Shown one piece after another: positions 43,380 to 56,276 of a stretch of 64,000 nt of DNA (its first letter is position 1; every line of letters starts with the position of its first letter). The stretch comes from Vandiemenella viatica (taxonomy: Eukaryota > Arthropoda > Insecta > Orthoptera > Morabidae), in the NCBI GenBank assembly GCA_031002005.1, contig CM061921.1, positions 142,261,283-142,325,282 of the forward strand, in the 5' to 3' direction. The notes beneath the pieces were generated by a model, which ran no database searches, was not told the origin of the DNA, and saw only the letters and a list, made by a program, of their open reading frames with translations. The position numbers and the translations under genes were made by a program.

Positions 43380-44964
43380 TGTCAAAGACGTGCTGTTTGC
43401 TGGGGTGTGCATACAGTAGTACTTTGAGCTATAACCGTGGTCGTGGTACCGAGTGGTTCTGTTCCTTGGTCGCCAATCGCTTGTTTAAATAATAAAATAG
43501 GATACCACAAGAGATAAAGGTATGTTCATAATTAAAACTCAGTAGACTTTCTGATAAATTAAAATTGATATATTGTGCAAAAGTTCTTTTACAATCTCGA
43601 TACCAGCGTAATAAAAAGGCATCAGACTTCTTTCCAAAAATAAAATGATTGCAGGTTAAAACATTTACACACAACGTAAGCAGCTTCCGATGAACCCCAT
43701 ATTGATCAAAAGTTTATAAACATTGAAAGCGCGACATCACTTCAACCCGGTGTTGATGTTAGTTATTTGTGGAGGAATACTCTACATTTCGATACTGCCC
43801 CGATCACTTCGTTCCAGCCCGGCACATGGCGCGACTTACACCCCCGCGTTCTCTCCTCGCTAACAAATCTGCTGAAAGACTGAAGCTAGACTGAAGAACG
43901 CCACTGGCAGGCCACCCTCTTAAATAGGCTGGGCATTTTTTGTGACACCAAGCAGTGGGATTTCCCACCCTCTCTGTCTAATCCTGGCTGCTGTCTCTCT
44001 CACACTGGCGTTGGGTTACAAAGGCTTGCCCCCTAAGTTTTTCCGATTTTCATGAAATTTTGTAGTAACGTAGAGTTCATCATTCTAATCATTTTCGATC
44101 CTTATAAAATTTTTCGTATCTGCTCTCCTATTTTTGTTATTAATTTCCAAAGTTCAATAAACCTATTTTCTACATCTAGTGTCCCAACTATTTGTTCTAG
44201 CGTGTTAATTCTAATCTTCAGGAATTCTACATATTTTGACAATTAATTTGGTGTATCTCACTACCTTCTAAAAACCTTTCATTAAAAAGATATCGCCTCC
44301 CAAAGTTTTCACCCCTTCTAGCGGCCATTATGGAATGCAGAATAATTACTTTGAAATTAAATACCTTATATTGAGAGTGCATTGTTTTGATAAAACTTTC
44401 TGCCAAACTTACTTAAAAAAATTGCTCTTTCATAAAAATAGGGTGCCTCCCAGATATTTTGTTTAGTTTTTATTGACATTTATTTCTGCCCACTCCAGAC
44501 TGTATATTTGGCTACGATGCGTTAACAGCTTTCGCTTTGAAATTGCTTTTAAAATACTTCCACTCAACTCAACGATCTCAAACTGCTATTATCATCTTTC
44601 CTCAAGAAGACCTTTAATCTGACATAATTTCCTTTTTACTACTTATTTTATTCTTGACTTACTATTTTTTCCTTTATTAAATAAGTACCTTAAAACTCGT
44701 CATATTTCCTCTAAATTTCGTTTGAGAACATGTTTTCTACTTCTAAACTAAAACTCGAAACTTTCATCCCAGTATCCTAATTCATTTACTATCATTCTTT
44801 CATACCCCTATGTAACTCTGATCTAACTATACTTCGAAATGTGTCTTAAATATTTGAAACCACTAGAAAATTACTTTGAAAATGTTCTGCTGTTCATTTG
44901 ATATATTCTTGCAGCCTTTTAACTGAATTTTGTAATATATTGACAAAATTGAGGATATATCACA
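43380..44964 (-). repeat. 3' LTR of the 14.5-kb element
   Basis: 1585 bp. In element orientation it follows a polypurine tract (TTTTGGGGGAGCA, 44965-44977, minus strand). Open frames at 43429-43674 and 44052-44246 recur in the other LTR and are not genes. Confidence 0.93.
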
Positions 44965-47566
44965 TGCTCCCCCAAAATCGAAGTTGTTTTGCGCAGCAAA
45001 AACCACTGAGATTTTCTTAAAGAAAATGATACTAATATTCCACCCTTTTTCTAGCTATCATGGAAGACTGCTTACTTTCATTCAATAAACTCTCTCTCTC
45101 TCTCTCTCAAGCCAAAATTATCAAAATTTTGTAACAAAATACATAAGCATCAATATTAAAACATATTAAATGTGAAACATATCAAGATTCAAATGACTAC
45201 CTTATTGCCTGGTACCGTCCCTATCAAAACATTACATTAATTATTCTTAAAAAATTGTTACTTACTGTAACATGAACAGTAAAACTTTAACAATATGTAA
45301 AACATTACATCAGTGACATTTATGAAAATAAAAACATATAAACACAGTGAGAAAAAGAAACATGTCATGTAAAATTAATATAACTTGTGTGTACATTCAT
45401 TTGTGTATATTTGCACTTATTAAATCCTAAGGTGCCATTTGTGTTTTTACTCCTAAAAGTGTTCATTTTCAAAGCGTTTATTTTCACTTATATTCTACTT
45501 TTATCAGATCATTAACAAAAACCACCTTTATTTCCATCCGAAGATGCATAAAAGTCTGGGATTTGAGTAAAATCACAAGTCCTGTCACAAATCGACACAA
45601 AATTAGGGGCAAGTCATAAATATAAAACAACTCTCCTTGCTAGTAGCAGCAAAGCGAAAGGCCCCCTTCTCCAGCCCCTGACGCAGCAGGTGGGTCTGGA
45701 GTAGCTCCGAGCCCAGAGCTGTCGAAAATAAAGGAGTATCAGTGTCATGTCTTAATATCTGATACCCTAAATCTATAACAAATCAATTACAAAGAAATGA
45801 CAAAAAAATTATGTTTTCTCACTCAAGCTCTTATATAAGGTGTATGAATAAACATTATTAATCTGATTTGAAAATGATAAACATCGAAATAAATTGACAT
45901 ATGCTTTACAAATTAGTCACTAAGACCTACAGCATGAAGTGCTGTTCAGAAACATTGAAGCATGGAATGCTAACAACAATAATCACAAAGTTACATATTT
46001 TTAAAATACAACTTACTACTAAGAAAATTTGAACTTATGAATCGATAAAAAAAAACACATCAACCCAAGTATATAACACAGGGTTATCGAGAAATGTTAC
46101 TAAATTCTAGTGGTAAGAATAGGAAAATAATGTGTACATAAAGTTGTAAAAGAATTAGAAAATGTGTACACGTTACTCTATAGAAACAGAGTTTCTAATC
46201 ATCAGTATACTGATGTAAATGTAATCAAAACCAATTTAAATAACTATCACAACAGAGTTGTGGTGACCAGTACACTGGTCCAAAATCCATATTATAGGTA
46301 TCTATGTTAGAATGGATGTTGGGTAATTCTCCCCTAATATTTTATATGCATCAAACAATACATAAACAGCTGTGCTGTGTAGAAGTGTTTCTGAAATATG
46401 AAAAGTGTAATATGATGTTAAATGCGGGGATATGTGCATTTGTCTATCCACAAGTAATTTATCTCAAGTTATTTACTCAAATTCTCAATTGGGGGGTTAG
46501 TGTCATCCAAAATGTGGTTAGATCATTTCAAACATAATATCACTTCTGGACAGTGTAATTTTCCTAATAGTTCCTTAAGAACAATCAAAAATTTCAATGG
46601 CATACTTATAGTTCAAGTTATGTATGTGATCGTATGAATTTCCTAGTAGTTGCTGTATTCTATATATTGTGTGGATGAACAATGTTTCTTATATTATTAT
46701 TAGACTTTATCATTGCTATTCCGGCAGTTTCTGTCGACGCTGTGATACTCTTTTTAAGGATATCATCCCATTCTTTGATGGTGATGTATACAAGATGTAT
46801 CTTAAACATGTCTAATACCGCTGCTTTGCGGGTTATACACTTTATGAGCAATCACAGGCTTCTAATGGAGCAATTAATTACAGTCTTTAAGAGATATGAT
46901 GATATGGTGGGTAATACTGAAATGGCAACCCGATCTGTGTCGGTGAAGCAAATATAATAGTGCCTCAGGTGCTATCTAGTCCCAGCTGATGCCCTGGACC
47001 TAAAAATAAAAGTAAACCCCCATTTTATTCCTCTCTTCTCCTTGGTTACTTTATTTGTATTTTTATATATGGAAAACATGTTGCATCCTCCCTTTCATTT
47101 TCACGTTGGTATTTATCTTGTGAAATGTATAGCAAACTAACTTTTTGATACCAAAAATTCATTATGTATGAATTGTATCTCTGTTGATTCCAATTTGTAT
47201 CGAATGATTTTCGTACTCCATTGAATTAGTTCTAAGGGTAATTTATTTGACAGAAGTATATATTGTTTATATAGGAATTGTGACCCGCTAATTAATCGTC
47301 CTCAGTGTAGTATGATAGCTACTATGTGCCTGGACTTTGAATTTGTATATCCCATTTAATTGATGGGGAAGAAGGAAGAAGATAGGGTAAGGAGGGTGGA
47401 GGAAGAAGGAAAGTAGATAGTTTGAAGATGATGATCAAAAAAAAAAATGTAATCTCATCAACCTTGGAAATATTGGAAAAACAGGTCCTCCTGGCTAGGA
47501 AGGAGTGTCGAAGAAGGAAGAGGTGACTGAGGGTAGTCAATAGCAAAGAAAAAAGAGAGAGTGTCA
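44965..47566 (-). other. 3' non-coding region of the 14.5-kb element
   Basis: AT-rich with a (CT)n tract at 45090-45108 and a purine-rich stretch at 47366-47420. I searched both strands for integrase, RNase H and env motifs and saw none. Frames at 46304-46957 are unremarkable. Confidence 0.65.
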
Positions 47567-48859
47567 CTAGATTAGATGAAGCAATGACATTCCCAGCTGT
47601 GGACCTCGTGGATGCCACCCACGCACGTGAGAAACGCATGTCCATGAGGGTTCATGATTAAGTGACCCCTTTGTCTGATGTCTCAGTGTGTGTGTGAAAA
47701 GTATGTCATCGACATATACGTGAACTTTTTGAAGTAATTCTGGTCCTAGTACCAAGTCAAGAGCACGAATGAAGTTCGCTATGGCATTGTTTAATCCATA
47801 TGGGAGAATTCTAAATTGGAAACTACGACCTTGATATAAAAAAGCAGTAAATTGTCTCGAGTCTGGCGAAATAGGTACTTGCCAGTACGAACAACTAAGA
47901 TCTAATGAGGTCAAGAATTGTTTCCCATGGAAGCTACGCAGGATTTCGTTGATTGGTAAAGGGTGATCTCTCTCAGTTTGTAAATATCTGTTGAGTGTGC
48001 GAGCATGTTTGGCAATCGGTATGGGATAGGGCTTTACAAAGAAGGGCTGGTCGCAAGACACCTTAAAGTGACAATGATAATTTTGAATTAGCCCAGGTTG
48101 GTCATTAAATACATCCTTAAACTCTTCAATTAGGTGTGTCAGTCTCCCTTTATGCTGCGTTTCAACATCTTGAAGAACTTTTGTCAACACATCCTCTCCT
48201 CCCTGTATTTTTAACTTGGCCACCCAAAAATGAACTAATTTTTTATAAAAATAAGGTTCTTGGCCCATATTTATTGCCACATTCTTAAAGAGTATTTTAT
48301 CTGAAGGAACTCTACTACTTTTCCATCCCTGCTTGAGTTGAATGGATAAACGCTTCTCCTCTAGAGTAAAAGTTAAGCTGTTGTTGGCACAATCCAAAAC
48401 TGCTTTAGTTAAGTACAGCCAATCGATGCCAAAGATGCACTGTGGTTGCAGACTAGGAATAACATACATATGTAATTCAAAACCAATATCCTGAATTGTC
48501 CCTTCTAATAGAGCCTGAATTTTGATAGTCTTGCTTTTGCGCCCAGTTGCTGTAATTGCAGACATGTGAGGCACATCGAAATGAGGCAAAGGTGCTATGG
48601 AAGTTAATGTATTATACAAATCTTCTGAAATGCAAGACAATTCAGCTCCTGTGTCTATTAAGGCATCTATTTGGACACCCCTAACACAAATCGGGATCAT
48701 AGGGACCTGAACCAAATGTTCAGTTTTGATTTCGTCTTCTTCCAACAAATCTTCCCTCGGGTTATTGTGAAAAAGAGTGTTTAAATTGGGATTATGTTTT
48801 GGTCCTAAAATAACTCTAGCCTCTGTACGGACCCAGACATCGGCGGTACTTAATTTTTT
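47567..48859 (-). pseudogene. pol: Ty3-type pol fragment: protease and truncated RT
   Basis: The frame is open in -1 relative to gag from the slippery site at 48859. Protease is intact in its core (ALIDTGAELSCIS; IFGIDWLY). RT shows VSCDQPFFVKPYPIPI, then jumps at about 48007 to RYLQTERDHPLPINEILRSF: roughly 50 codons of the fingers region present in the 7.5-kb element are missing, in frame. LTSLDLSCSYWQVP, LPYGLNNAIANF and YVDD follow. Soon after YVDD (about 47700) homology stops and an unrelated tail of about 40 codons runs to 47567. RNase H and integrase are gone. The two elements are recognisably related but well diverged, so they are different families. Confidence 0.9.
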
Positions 48860-49382
48860 GACTGTGAGATTTCTGTATCAGACCCTGTTATGTCATTGTC
48901 AACTACTGGACATGGTTGTTCAGAATGAGTGAACTGTTGGCTACTAGGTGTACTATGATTATTACCTCTACCACCTCTTCCTCGGCCTTTACTTAATCCT
49001 CTAATATGGGTTCCTCCTCTACCAGGATTGTTACCAGTGTTATTTTTACTACCCTGACCATAAAAAGGTTTTTTTCATCAAATGGGATTGTTTGGTTGTT
49101 GGGGGTGTTTGTTTGGCCCATCATTTGTTGTCCCACTTGGGCAGTTGTTCCCTGAAAATCGCTGGTTTGCTGGGTATTCTGAAAGTGGTTGTCATTATTC
49201 TTGTTATGATAGGGTTTCCTATATGAGGAGGAATGTGCCCTACGATTTGCTGACTGCATGTCTAAATCGGTCAATGTCTGCTCTGCTGCTTCTATTGAAT
49301 TAATACGCAATAATGCGAAGGGTTGTTGGATATCTTGAGGTAGCCTCCATAGGATATGCCTCACTAAATCCTCTTCAGGAAT
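48850..49382 (-). pseudogene. gag: Gag C-terminal part of the 14.5-kb element
   Basis: Resumes directly after the LINE insertion with LVRHILWRLPQDIQ and INSIEAAEQTLTD, matching the capsid end of the 7.5-kb element's Gag (IQKLLV..RTIEAASEF). A basic Asn/Gln-rich tail follows. Near 49069-49075 an A-run length change shifts the frame; the original frame continues RGLSKGRGRGGRG, an Arg-Gly-rich RNA-binding-like tail without CCHC knuckle, to the stop at 48850-48852. Confidence 0.85.
48853..48859 (-). promoter_or_regulatory. Gag-pol -1 frameshift site (A AAA AAT)
   Basis: Gag ends TCA AAA AAT TAA, and pol is open in the -1 frame from this heptamer. Same position and logic as 21853-21859 in the other element, although the flanking coding sequence has diverged. 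Confidence 0.75.
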
Positions 49383-49763
49383 TTTATTTATTTATTTATT
49401 TATTTAACTGTACATTCAGATGGTTCGTTATCTAGAGTCTACAACGAACCGTTATTTCTTAATACTGTATTGAAATTTATAATAAACAAAAATTTTGTAA
49501 AATTAACACAAATCCTATATACTACGAAAATGGTACAAACAATTAACTATTATTAATACACACTGTAATTTATCAACCTGTTAGTAAAAAAATATTACCC
49601 ACTAATACTAAGTAACTGAACATCTTGAGTTTTCAAAAGTTCGTTTAACGCTGGCATCCATTGAAGAAATAAGCTTCGGTAAATTCCAGAAGCCACACTT
49701 CCGGCATCACCGTCCCACTTAGTTGTTTGTGTCTCGTCCGTTTAAAGTATCTTGTCTCATTCC

Positions 49764-52290
49764 TTAAATGGCTTGTTGTGTTCCGGCAGGTTGCTGGCTA
49801 TGCTGAAGCCGATACCGCTCCCTGGCTGCATCTGACACAGCATCTGCCAGCTTGTCGAGTTCATTCAGGAGGAGGTTGTCTTTCATAATTTCCTTGACAG
49901 TTTTCCCCATGAGCTTCATTCTGTACTGTTTGATTTGATCATCAACTAGAGCACATTCAAACAGTTTATGTTCAGGTGTTCCTGGAGATCCGCACTCACA
50001 TAGATCATTCTCTGTCCTATTGATCCTATGAAGATATGTTTCATACGGTCCATGACCGGTGAGGAAATGTATTAACCCTCGGGATGGATTGAAGTGCTTC
50101 ATACGTATCCTCTCTCTGATGTCAGGAAGAATTTCAAATACTCTCCTTCCTGTTTCCGAATTGTTCCATTGCTGTTGCCATTCATTCAAAATACAATTTT
50201 TGATGTCTATCTTCTTGGTTGCCACTTGACCCAGGATTTCTGTTATCTTGTCTAAGTTTCCTTTTCGTAGCCAGTAACATGCTGCTCTTTTTCTTATTTC
50301 CAGATCTAAAGGACATATTCCGAGAATGACTGTAAGTGCATCAGTTGGGGTACTTCCGAATGCGCCTGTAAGACGCAAGAGAATTCCTCGTTGCATTCGT
50401 CTGATATCCCTTGCAGGTTTAACCAATCTTAACCTATGCGCCCATGTGCTCGCTCCATAACTTGCAATAGCTGTGGTAATGGCACCATGATACAGCCTTA
50501 TAGTCGGCAGTGGGATTAGAAATCTTCTTTGCCCAATGCTAATTATTTTGTTCATTGCTGCAGTCGTTCTTTGGCATATATAGTCAATGTGATCTTTGAA
50601 ATTCCTATGTTCATCCAGAACAACTCCTAAGTACCTTACTGTTTTGCGTCTTTTAATGGAATTTTCTCCAAGCTTCACAGTGGGGTTGCGTTTCAGTGTT
50701 CCTTTCATCAAAATGTATTGGGTTTTTGTTGGTGCTAGCTGGAGCTTAACTTGTTTACACCAGCATTCCATTACTTTCATTATTTCTTTGGTGTTTGTCT
50801 CGATCTCTCTTCTATTATTTCCTCCAACCAGCAGCAAGATATCATCTGCGAAAGCAACGATTCCTTCAAGCTCTGCCAGACCCATGAGTCTGTTAAGGAC
50901 AGGTTCCAGAGCAATATCCCAGAATTCTGGGCCACATACTGAACCTTGTGGACATCCTTTTGTGAGATGCTTTGTCAGTTTCTGACCAGAGCTCTGAAGT
51001 GTTGCAGTTCTTCCGCGACAGTAGTCTTTGAAGCTCTCATACAACACTCGTGGGCATCCTAACTCCCTTAGTCGGGCGAACATACTAGGCCACCATAAGT
51101 TATCAAAGGCGCCGCAAATGTCGATACATATGCCAATGACATATTTTTTGTTTGTCGAGTTGACTATCCTCTGAACTTCATTTATCGCATCCTCTGTTGA
51201 CCTGCCTTTCCGGAAGCCGAACTGCTGCTGATTCATACCTTTCAATAATCTGAATTCTTTAATTCTTTTACATAATAATTTTTCTTGAATTTTCCCAAGT
51301 GTATTTAGCAGGCAAATTGGTCTGTAAGACTTTGGTAGTGTAGGGTTCTTATCTTCTCCTTTCCTTATAATTTTTATGCTTGATGTTTTCCAACTATGAG
51401 GTATCCTTCCCTGCAGCAGGCAGGCGTTCAGCAATTCGGTAAGGTAAGGAACTATTTGCTGACTTAAGGCTTGCAAGACTTCTGCTGTTATCCCATCAGG
51501 TCCTGGTGCTTTATTTCTCTTCAGCGCGCTTATTGCGATACTTACTTCCTCTTGAGCGAATGGTAGAACCAACATGTCGTTTTCATATTCGTTATTCATT
51601 AGTTGCCGCATGAGTTTGTGTTCCTCTGAATCGGACTCCTGCTGGTCGTCCGGCAAGAGCGTTTTCAGGAGAAGTTCCGCCGATTCCTGCCAACTGCTTG
51701 TCATACTTCCATCTCCTTTCCTGAGCGTAGAAAAAATAGTAGGTGATTTTATCTTCTGCGCAGCTAGCTTGTACGGAAGTCCCCATGGGTTTAATAACAA
51801 GTTTTTGCTAATGTATGTCTCCCAGCTTGTTAGTCTAACATCCTGTAGTTTCTGATGGTACTCAGCTTTCGCTGACCTGTACTGATCCAGTGTCCAGCTA
51901 CGTTCAGCGGCAGTTTTAGCATGGTGGTAGTGCCTTCGAGTTCTCCTTACTTTTGTCCTTAACCTCTGAAGCGTATCGTTCCACAGAATACATCTTTTAT
52001 CATTGAGCTTTCTCTTTTGCACTATTGATACCTTCATGGCATGTTGTATCGCATTCGTCAGTTCTATCGCCTTTAGGTCAACATTATCTGACATTTCTGG
52101 CAGTGCTGGTAGTTCAAATGATCTTCTTAATAGGTTCCAGTCTGTTTTATAGGAATATGACCAACATTCGTCTATCATATCTTGCTCTTGGGCATTAGAT
52201 ATGGAGAAATAGATGACGTTATGGTCTGATGTTGTTAGATTTTGCCCAACTTTCCAGTTTTGGACTAATCTGAAAGCTTCCCATTTGCTA
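49764..52290 (-). pseudogene. R1-like LINE ORF2: reverse transcriptase and C-terminus
   Basis: An uninterrupted frame of 804 codons from the first Met (52178), open further up to about 52290. Motifs in order: RNKAPGPDGI near residue 225, YRPICLLNTLGK near 293, QFGFRKGRSTEDAI near 335, IDICGAFDNLWW near 360, GCPQGSVCGPEFW near 415 and the catalytic FADDILLL near 450. The C-terminal zinc motif is CECGSPGTPEHKLFEC. GCPQGS plus the CCHC-type end are typical of the R1/TRAS/SART clade. Catalytic residues are intact. It is separated from the endonuclease by one frameshift. Confidence 0.92.
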
Positions 52291-52861
52291 AAGTTACATC
52301 TATGTTTGTTGCTGCACCAGCTCTATTTTGGAATGTGTAGGGATTGAAGGGTTTATTCATAACTTCCAGATTCAGTTCGAAAATAGTCTGCTCTAACGAT
52401 ATTCCTCGCTCATCCCTGATCTTACTATGCCAGAGTGGAGATTTAGCATTGGCATCCATTGTGTACACTACTGGTCTGTTTCCCATTGCTTCTTCGATTT
52501 CCCTCATTTTTTCAAGGTATCCATCTATTTCGTCACTATATTGAAAGTACAGACTAGCAATCACAATTCTTTCATTATGTGTTGTTATTTCAACGCAGGT
52601 AACGTTCTCATTACATAACTGGGCAATTTTCGTGACTGTATAGTTCCTGTTAAGTACAATTATAGCAGCCATTGGATGTTCACCTTCACATACTATTTGT
52701 GATGTTACAGGCATATGTGGTACCCTCCCTGCACTAGTGTATGGTTCTTGAAGGCACAGTACGTCGAAATTCATTTCTTCTGCTAATCTTCTTACTTCTA
52801 ATAACACGGCCTCAGTGCGCCTTCCATTAAGTTGTGCTACATTGACTCCGTATTTGTTCAT
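52265..52861 (-). pseudogene. R1-like LINE ORF2: EEP endonuclease domain
   Basis: 198 codons: VNVAQLNGRRTEAVLLEV, FDVLCLQEPYTSAGRVP (catalytic Glu), YTMDANAKSPLWHS and the start of the terminal block. A +/-1 frameshift near 52285 diverts the frame; the other frame continues with the TSDHNVIYF block that completes the domain (catalytic Asp-His). The ATG at 52861 overlaps the end of ORF1 (ATGA), which supports it as the true ORF2 start. Confidence 0.9.
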
Positions 52862-53157
52862 GGGTGGTGTGTATGTATGTGACTCTTAGGCCATTGTTGC
52901 CTATAATCAATAGCAATGCGGCCATGTGTTATCACTAGTTGTCTGTACAAATCTTCAAGGTCAAATTCTTCTCCTCTTCTGTCGAACACTTCTAAAACGA
53001 TCTCCATAAGATGAACTGGACTTGTGGGAAGATTTGCTGCTTTTAATTGTATCCTATCTATGGCTTCCGGAACTGGAAATGTTATGGACCTGCCTTTGCT
53101 GTGTCCCGTCCTAATTAAGTGCCTTAGTGCTATTGTAAGTAGTGACATTTCCTCTAG
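52858..53157 (-). pseudogene. R1-like LINE ORF1, C-terminal 96 codons
   Basis: The frame from 53148 to the stop at 52858 ends in the ATGA overlap with ORF2, as usual in this clade. It has no zinc knuckles, and full ORF1 proteins are several hundred residues, so the rest was lost by 5' truncation at 53157. The ATG at 53148 is internal by inference. Confidence 0.7.
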
Positions 53158-55069
53158 TCTTCAGGAATAGGTACTGTTAGGTGACAAGCTTTTGCAACTT
53201 CATGCAGAAAAAACTCTGCCATAGTCATATTACCTTGTGAGTTATAAAGAGGGCCATTACAAATGCTCCTTTTAATGTTATACTGTATGTTAGCAGACCA
53301 AAACCTCTCCAGGAAACATTTTTAAACTGTTCAAAATTATTACATTTATCCTTGTGAAGCACTCCCCAAGTTCGACTAGTTCCCTGCAAATGCTGAAACA
53401 CTAGGTCTACTTTTTCCTTCTCTGGTAATAAATCAAAAATTCTGTAAGCCTCAAAGCTCTGTATGAAAGTAACAGGGTGCACAGAACCAAATTCAGTGAA
53501 ATGTTTTACTTCAATTTTATTTTGTCCTAACAAGGAAAGATCTGGTATTCTAATGTCAGCTGTAGAAACCCCCTGCTTAACCAATTGTTCTACCTTCTGT
53601 TGACACCCCTGAATGTCCGCTTGTACTTTCCCAACCTGTGAATCTAGTTGAAGAACTTGCTGTGATGTCTGCTGTTGGGTTTGGTTCATTGATTGTATCT
53701 GACTATTTAAAGATGTACATTGTTGTTTATTGGAGGAAATGTCTTGAACCAAAGACTTAATAGTTTGATCTGTGTTAGCAGCTGACTGTTCAAGATTGGC
53801 AACTTGTTGGGCACAGGTGTCAGTAGTTGTTCTAAGTTCCAGGACCTGTGTGTGCACCTGCGTTATATTATCATTAACTGTGGTCATATTCTTATTCAAA
53901 GCTTGTATAGAAATATTGGTATGGCTTTCAAGTTGATCAATATTAGTGGAAAGTTCTGTAATCTTAGAGTTTACATGCGTCGTTGTAGAGTCAAGTCTCT
54001 GAATGACATCAACACTAAAAGCAGAAAATTTATTTTGCAAGTCATCAGATGTAGTATCACAAGACTGTTTAAATGATTGTAACTTAACATCCAACTGGGA
54101 AATTTTGTCAGTAAGTTTTATTTCTAAGGCTGTGGAGGTTTCCTGGATGTCAGTTTTCAATTGAGAAGAGAGTTTTTGGGAAGCATCTGTGACAGACTGG
54201 AGTATTTCAATTTTCCAGTTCTTCGTAGAGTTATGTAGAGTTGTGGCAAACTCAGTCCTAAGTTCCTCTGACCTTGTCTCCCATGTTCTGTATATCTTGT
54301 TTTCATGGTCTTTCAGAGAAGATTGGATGGTATTAGAATGTGCTTCTAATTGAATTGGTATTGTTTGCTGGATTTGTGTGATTGCTTGTGCCTGTTGTTC
54401 CATCTTTTCATAAATAGCATTGAAAGTTTCCCTATTGGTCTGTTGGTGTTCTTGCAATGTCTGTTGCTGTTTTCCCAATTTAGTATTTAAATTATCAAGT
54501 TTGTTATTAAGTTTAGTATTCTGATCATCAAGTTTAGCTTCCTGGGATGCAAACTTGTTGAGGAGGAGATTTATTAGGGCATTAGTATCTGCAGAAGCAG
54601 CAGTGGAAGATGTGTTTGTAGACTGTGCTACTTGTGTGGTGACTGAATGTACCAAGAAATCCTCATCACTGTGTGATAACACTAAGCCCCTAACCTCACC
54701 ATCATCATCAGAAGAAGTATCAGAATTTCCTTTTTCAGTAATTGAAACATTTGTAGCAGTTGTGTTGTCCAGTAATGCAGGCATAGAGGGATCATGAATA
54801 GTGTCCCCACTGGTAGTGGCAACATCTGTAGCTGAAGGCATTGTGTTCATCTGTGGGTTAGCTGATTGAGATTCTGTTAGTAATTCTGCATTTTGTCCAG
54901 TAAGTGGCGCGAGTGCAACTAGATCTCCAGAAAATTGTTGTTCGGCAGTTTCAGATGAATGATCAATCAGAAGTGTAGCATTATTAATTTCAGTTTCCTA
55001 GAGTGAATGAGTACCTTGGCCAGTTGACTGGTCAGGTTGAGCTTGTACAATCCCCTCAGTTGATTTCAT
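53158..55069 (-). pseudogene. gag: Gag N-terminal part of the 14.5-kb element
   Basis: The first ATG in the correct frame is at 55067-55069; a TAG at 54998-55000 interrupts 23 codons later, and the longest frame starts at 54850 (541 codons). Residues after the acidic Ser/Thr-rich start form a long heptad-rich region (KLDDQNTKLNNKLDNLNTKL and later Gln-rich heptads), then the capsid-like domain with VKHFTEFGSVHPVTFIQSFE, as in the other element's Gag. Near 53320 an A-run shifts the frame; the old frame continues FLERFWSANIQYNIKRSI to the insertion point of the R1-like LINE at 53158-53168. Confidence 0.88.
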
Positions 55070-56276
55070 AATTGACAAAAGATGAAAGGCCCCAAAAAGT
55101 GATTAATTCCAACAAAACAGACAATGCATGCAAATGTATTCAAAAAGTGAAATGTTAACATCTACCGAATATCGCATGTACAAGAAAAACAAAATTTATC
55201 TGCTATAGAGGTTAGGTTGGTATTACTGAATCAGCAGTCAGGTGTTTAGCACTCATGTTGGTGGATAAAGCTTCATACAATATAATCGCGAAGTTTTAAG
55301 TTTACAGATAATTCAATAATCACACCGAGAACAAAACTCAAATCGTACAAAGAAAAATCTTAAAATTACACAGGAAAATAAGTATTTGGATTTCACACGC
55401 AAATATCTTGAGAGACAAAAAACGTAGAAAAATAAACAACTTAAAACTAGCACACGAATGTAATCGCAGAGTTGTGTGAGATATCTTCAGAGCTGAGCAA
55501 AGAACAATCATAAACAAAACATTCTGTTCCAAATTCAAACAGAAGTTGGTGCCGTATAAGATCGGGCTGAATTATAAATCGCATATACGACATAAAAACA
55601 TTTAATTACTCACCGAAGTGGATTTAAAAATTAACTGCTGTGTTTGCAGTTTTCGTGAAGGGCGATTTATTCGCTAAAATGCAACTATTAATGGAAGGAA
55701 TATTGAATGTGCTTCGCTCATTGGGTGTTTAGGAAAGACGCGTAGCAACGAAAGTAAAGAGTGCTTTCGGCAAGGCCCAAAAATCGTAGTAAATGGGTTG
55801 AAAGCGGCCCTGTTTGCGTGCTAAAAAGCAATGTTACATTTGTTTGTTTGTTTCTGACACACTATTGTGTGTGGATTTCAAACAGCGACACTAGCAATGT
55901 GGAGAACACAAAAACCTGGTGCATTTGCTGCGTTACTTATCTCAATTTGCTGTGTGGTGTAGGACAGCGACTGCAAATCAGCTGCGAGCGTGAAGGTAGA
56001 TGTGGCTGCAGTGCAAGTGACGCCAGCTGATCCCGGCGGGTAACCTGGTGGCGGTTGTCGGGCGATATTCTCCTTGGGCAGCCTGTAGACTGGAAGCAGC
56101 TAGCTGGAGCCGCGAAGTTTGTCGGCCGTGCGAAGTTGGACCCTTCTTGGAGTGGAGCGAAGTGGAGTGTCTTGGAGCTGCATCGCCAGCCCTCGTGTTG
56201 TAGTGGGTGAAGTGATGTGCTTACGTGCGGTAGTGTTTCCTCTTCAGAATGAAAGGCGAATCTTCGATGGTCGCAA
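55070..56276 (-). other. 5' leader of the 14.5-kb element
   Basis: 1.2 kb of non-coding sequence between 5' LTR and gag. The primer-binding site should lie at 56255-56276 (minus strand TTGCGACCATCGAAGATTCG); it lacks the canonical TGG start by one base, so priming tRNA is unclear. GC-rich and guanine-rich stretch at 55930-56220. Confidence 0.55.

Larger units (their letters stand above)
49383..53157 (-). mobile_element. R1-like LINE, 5'-truncated, inserted in gag
   Basis: 3.8 kb bounded by the perfect 11-bp target duplication TCTTCAGGAAT (49372-49382; 53158-53168). The 3' end is a TAAA-type tandem tail (49383-49408 on the plus strand reads ATTT repeats). The order is truncated ORF1, endonuclease, RT and a 3' untranslated region of about 350 bp. 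Truncation at the 5' end falls inside ORF1, a usual outcome of incomplete reverse transcription. Confidence 0.93.

Noticed and set aside
43429..43674. 81-codon frame identical to 56326-56571
   Set aside because: LTR copy, as above, with no protein-like features.
45090..45108. (CT)n tract as a regulatory element
   Set aside because: Ordinary microsatellite within a non-coding LTR-element region.
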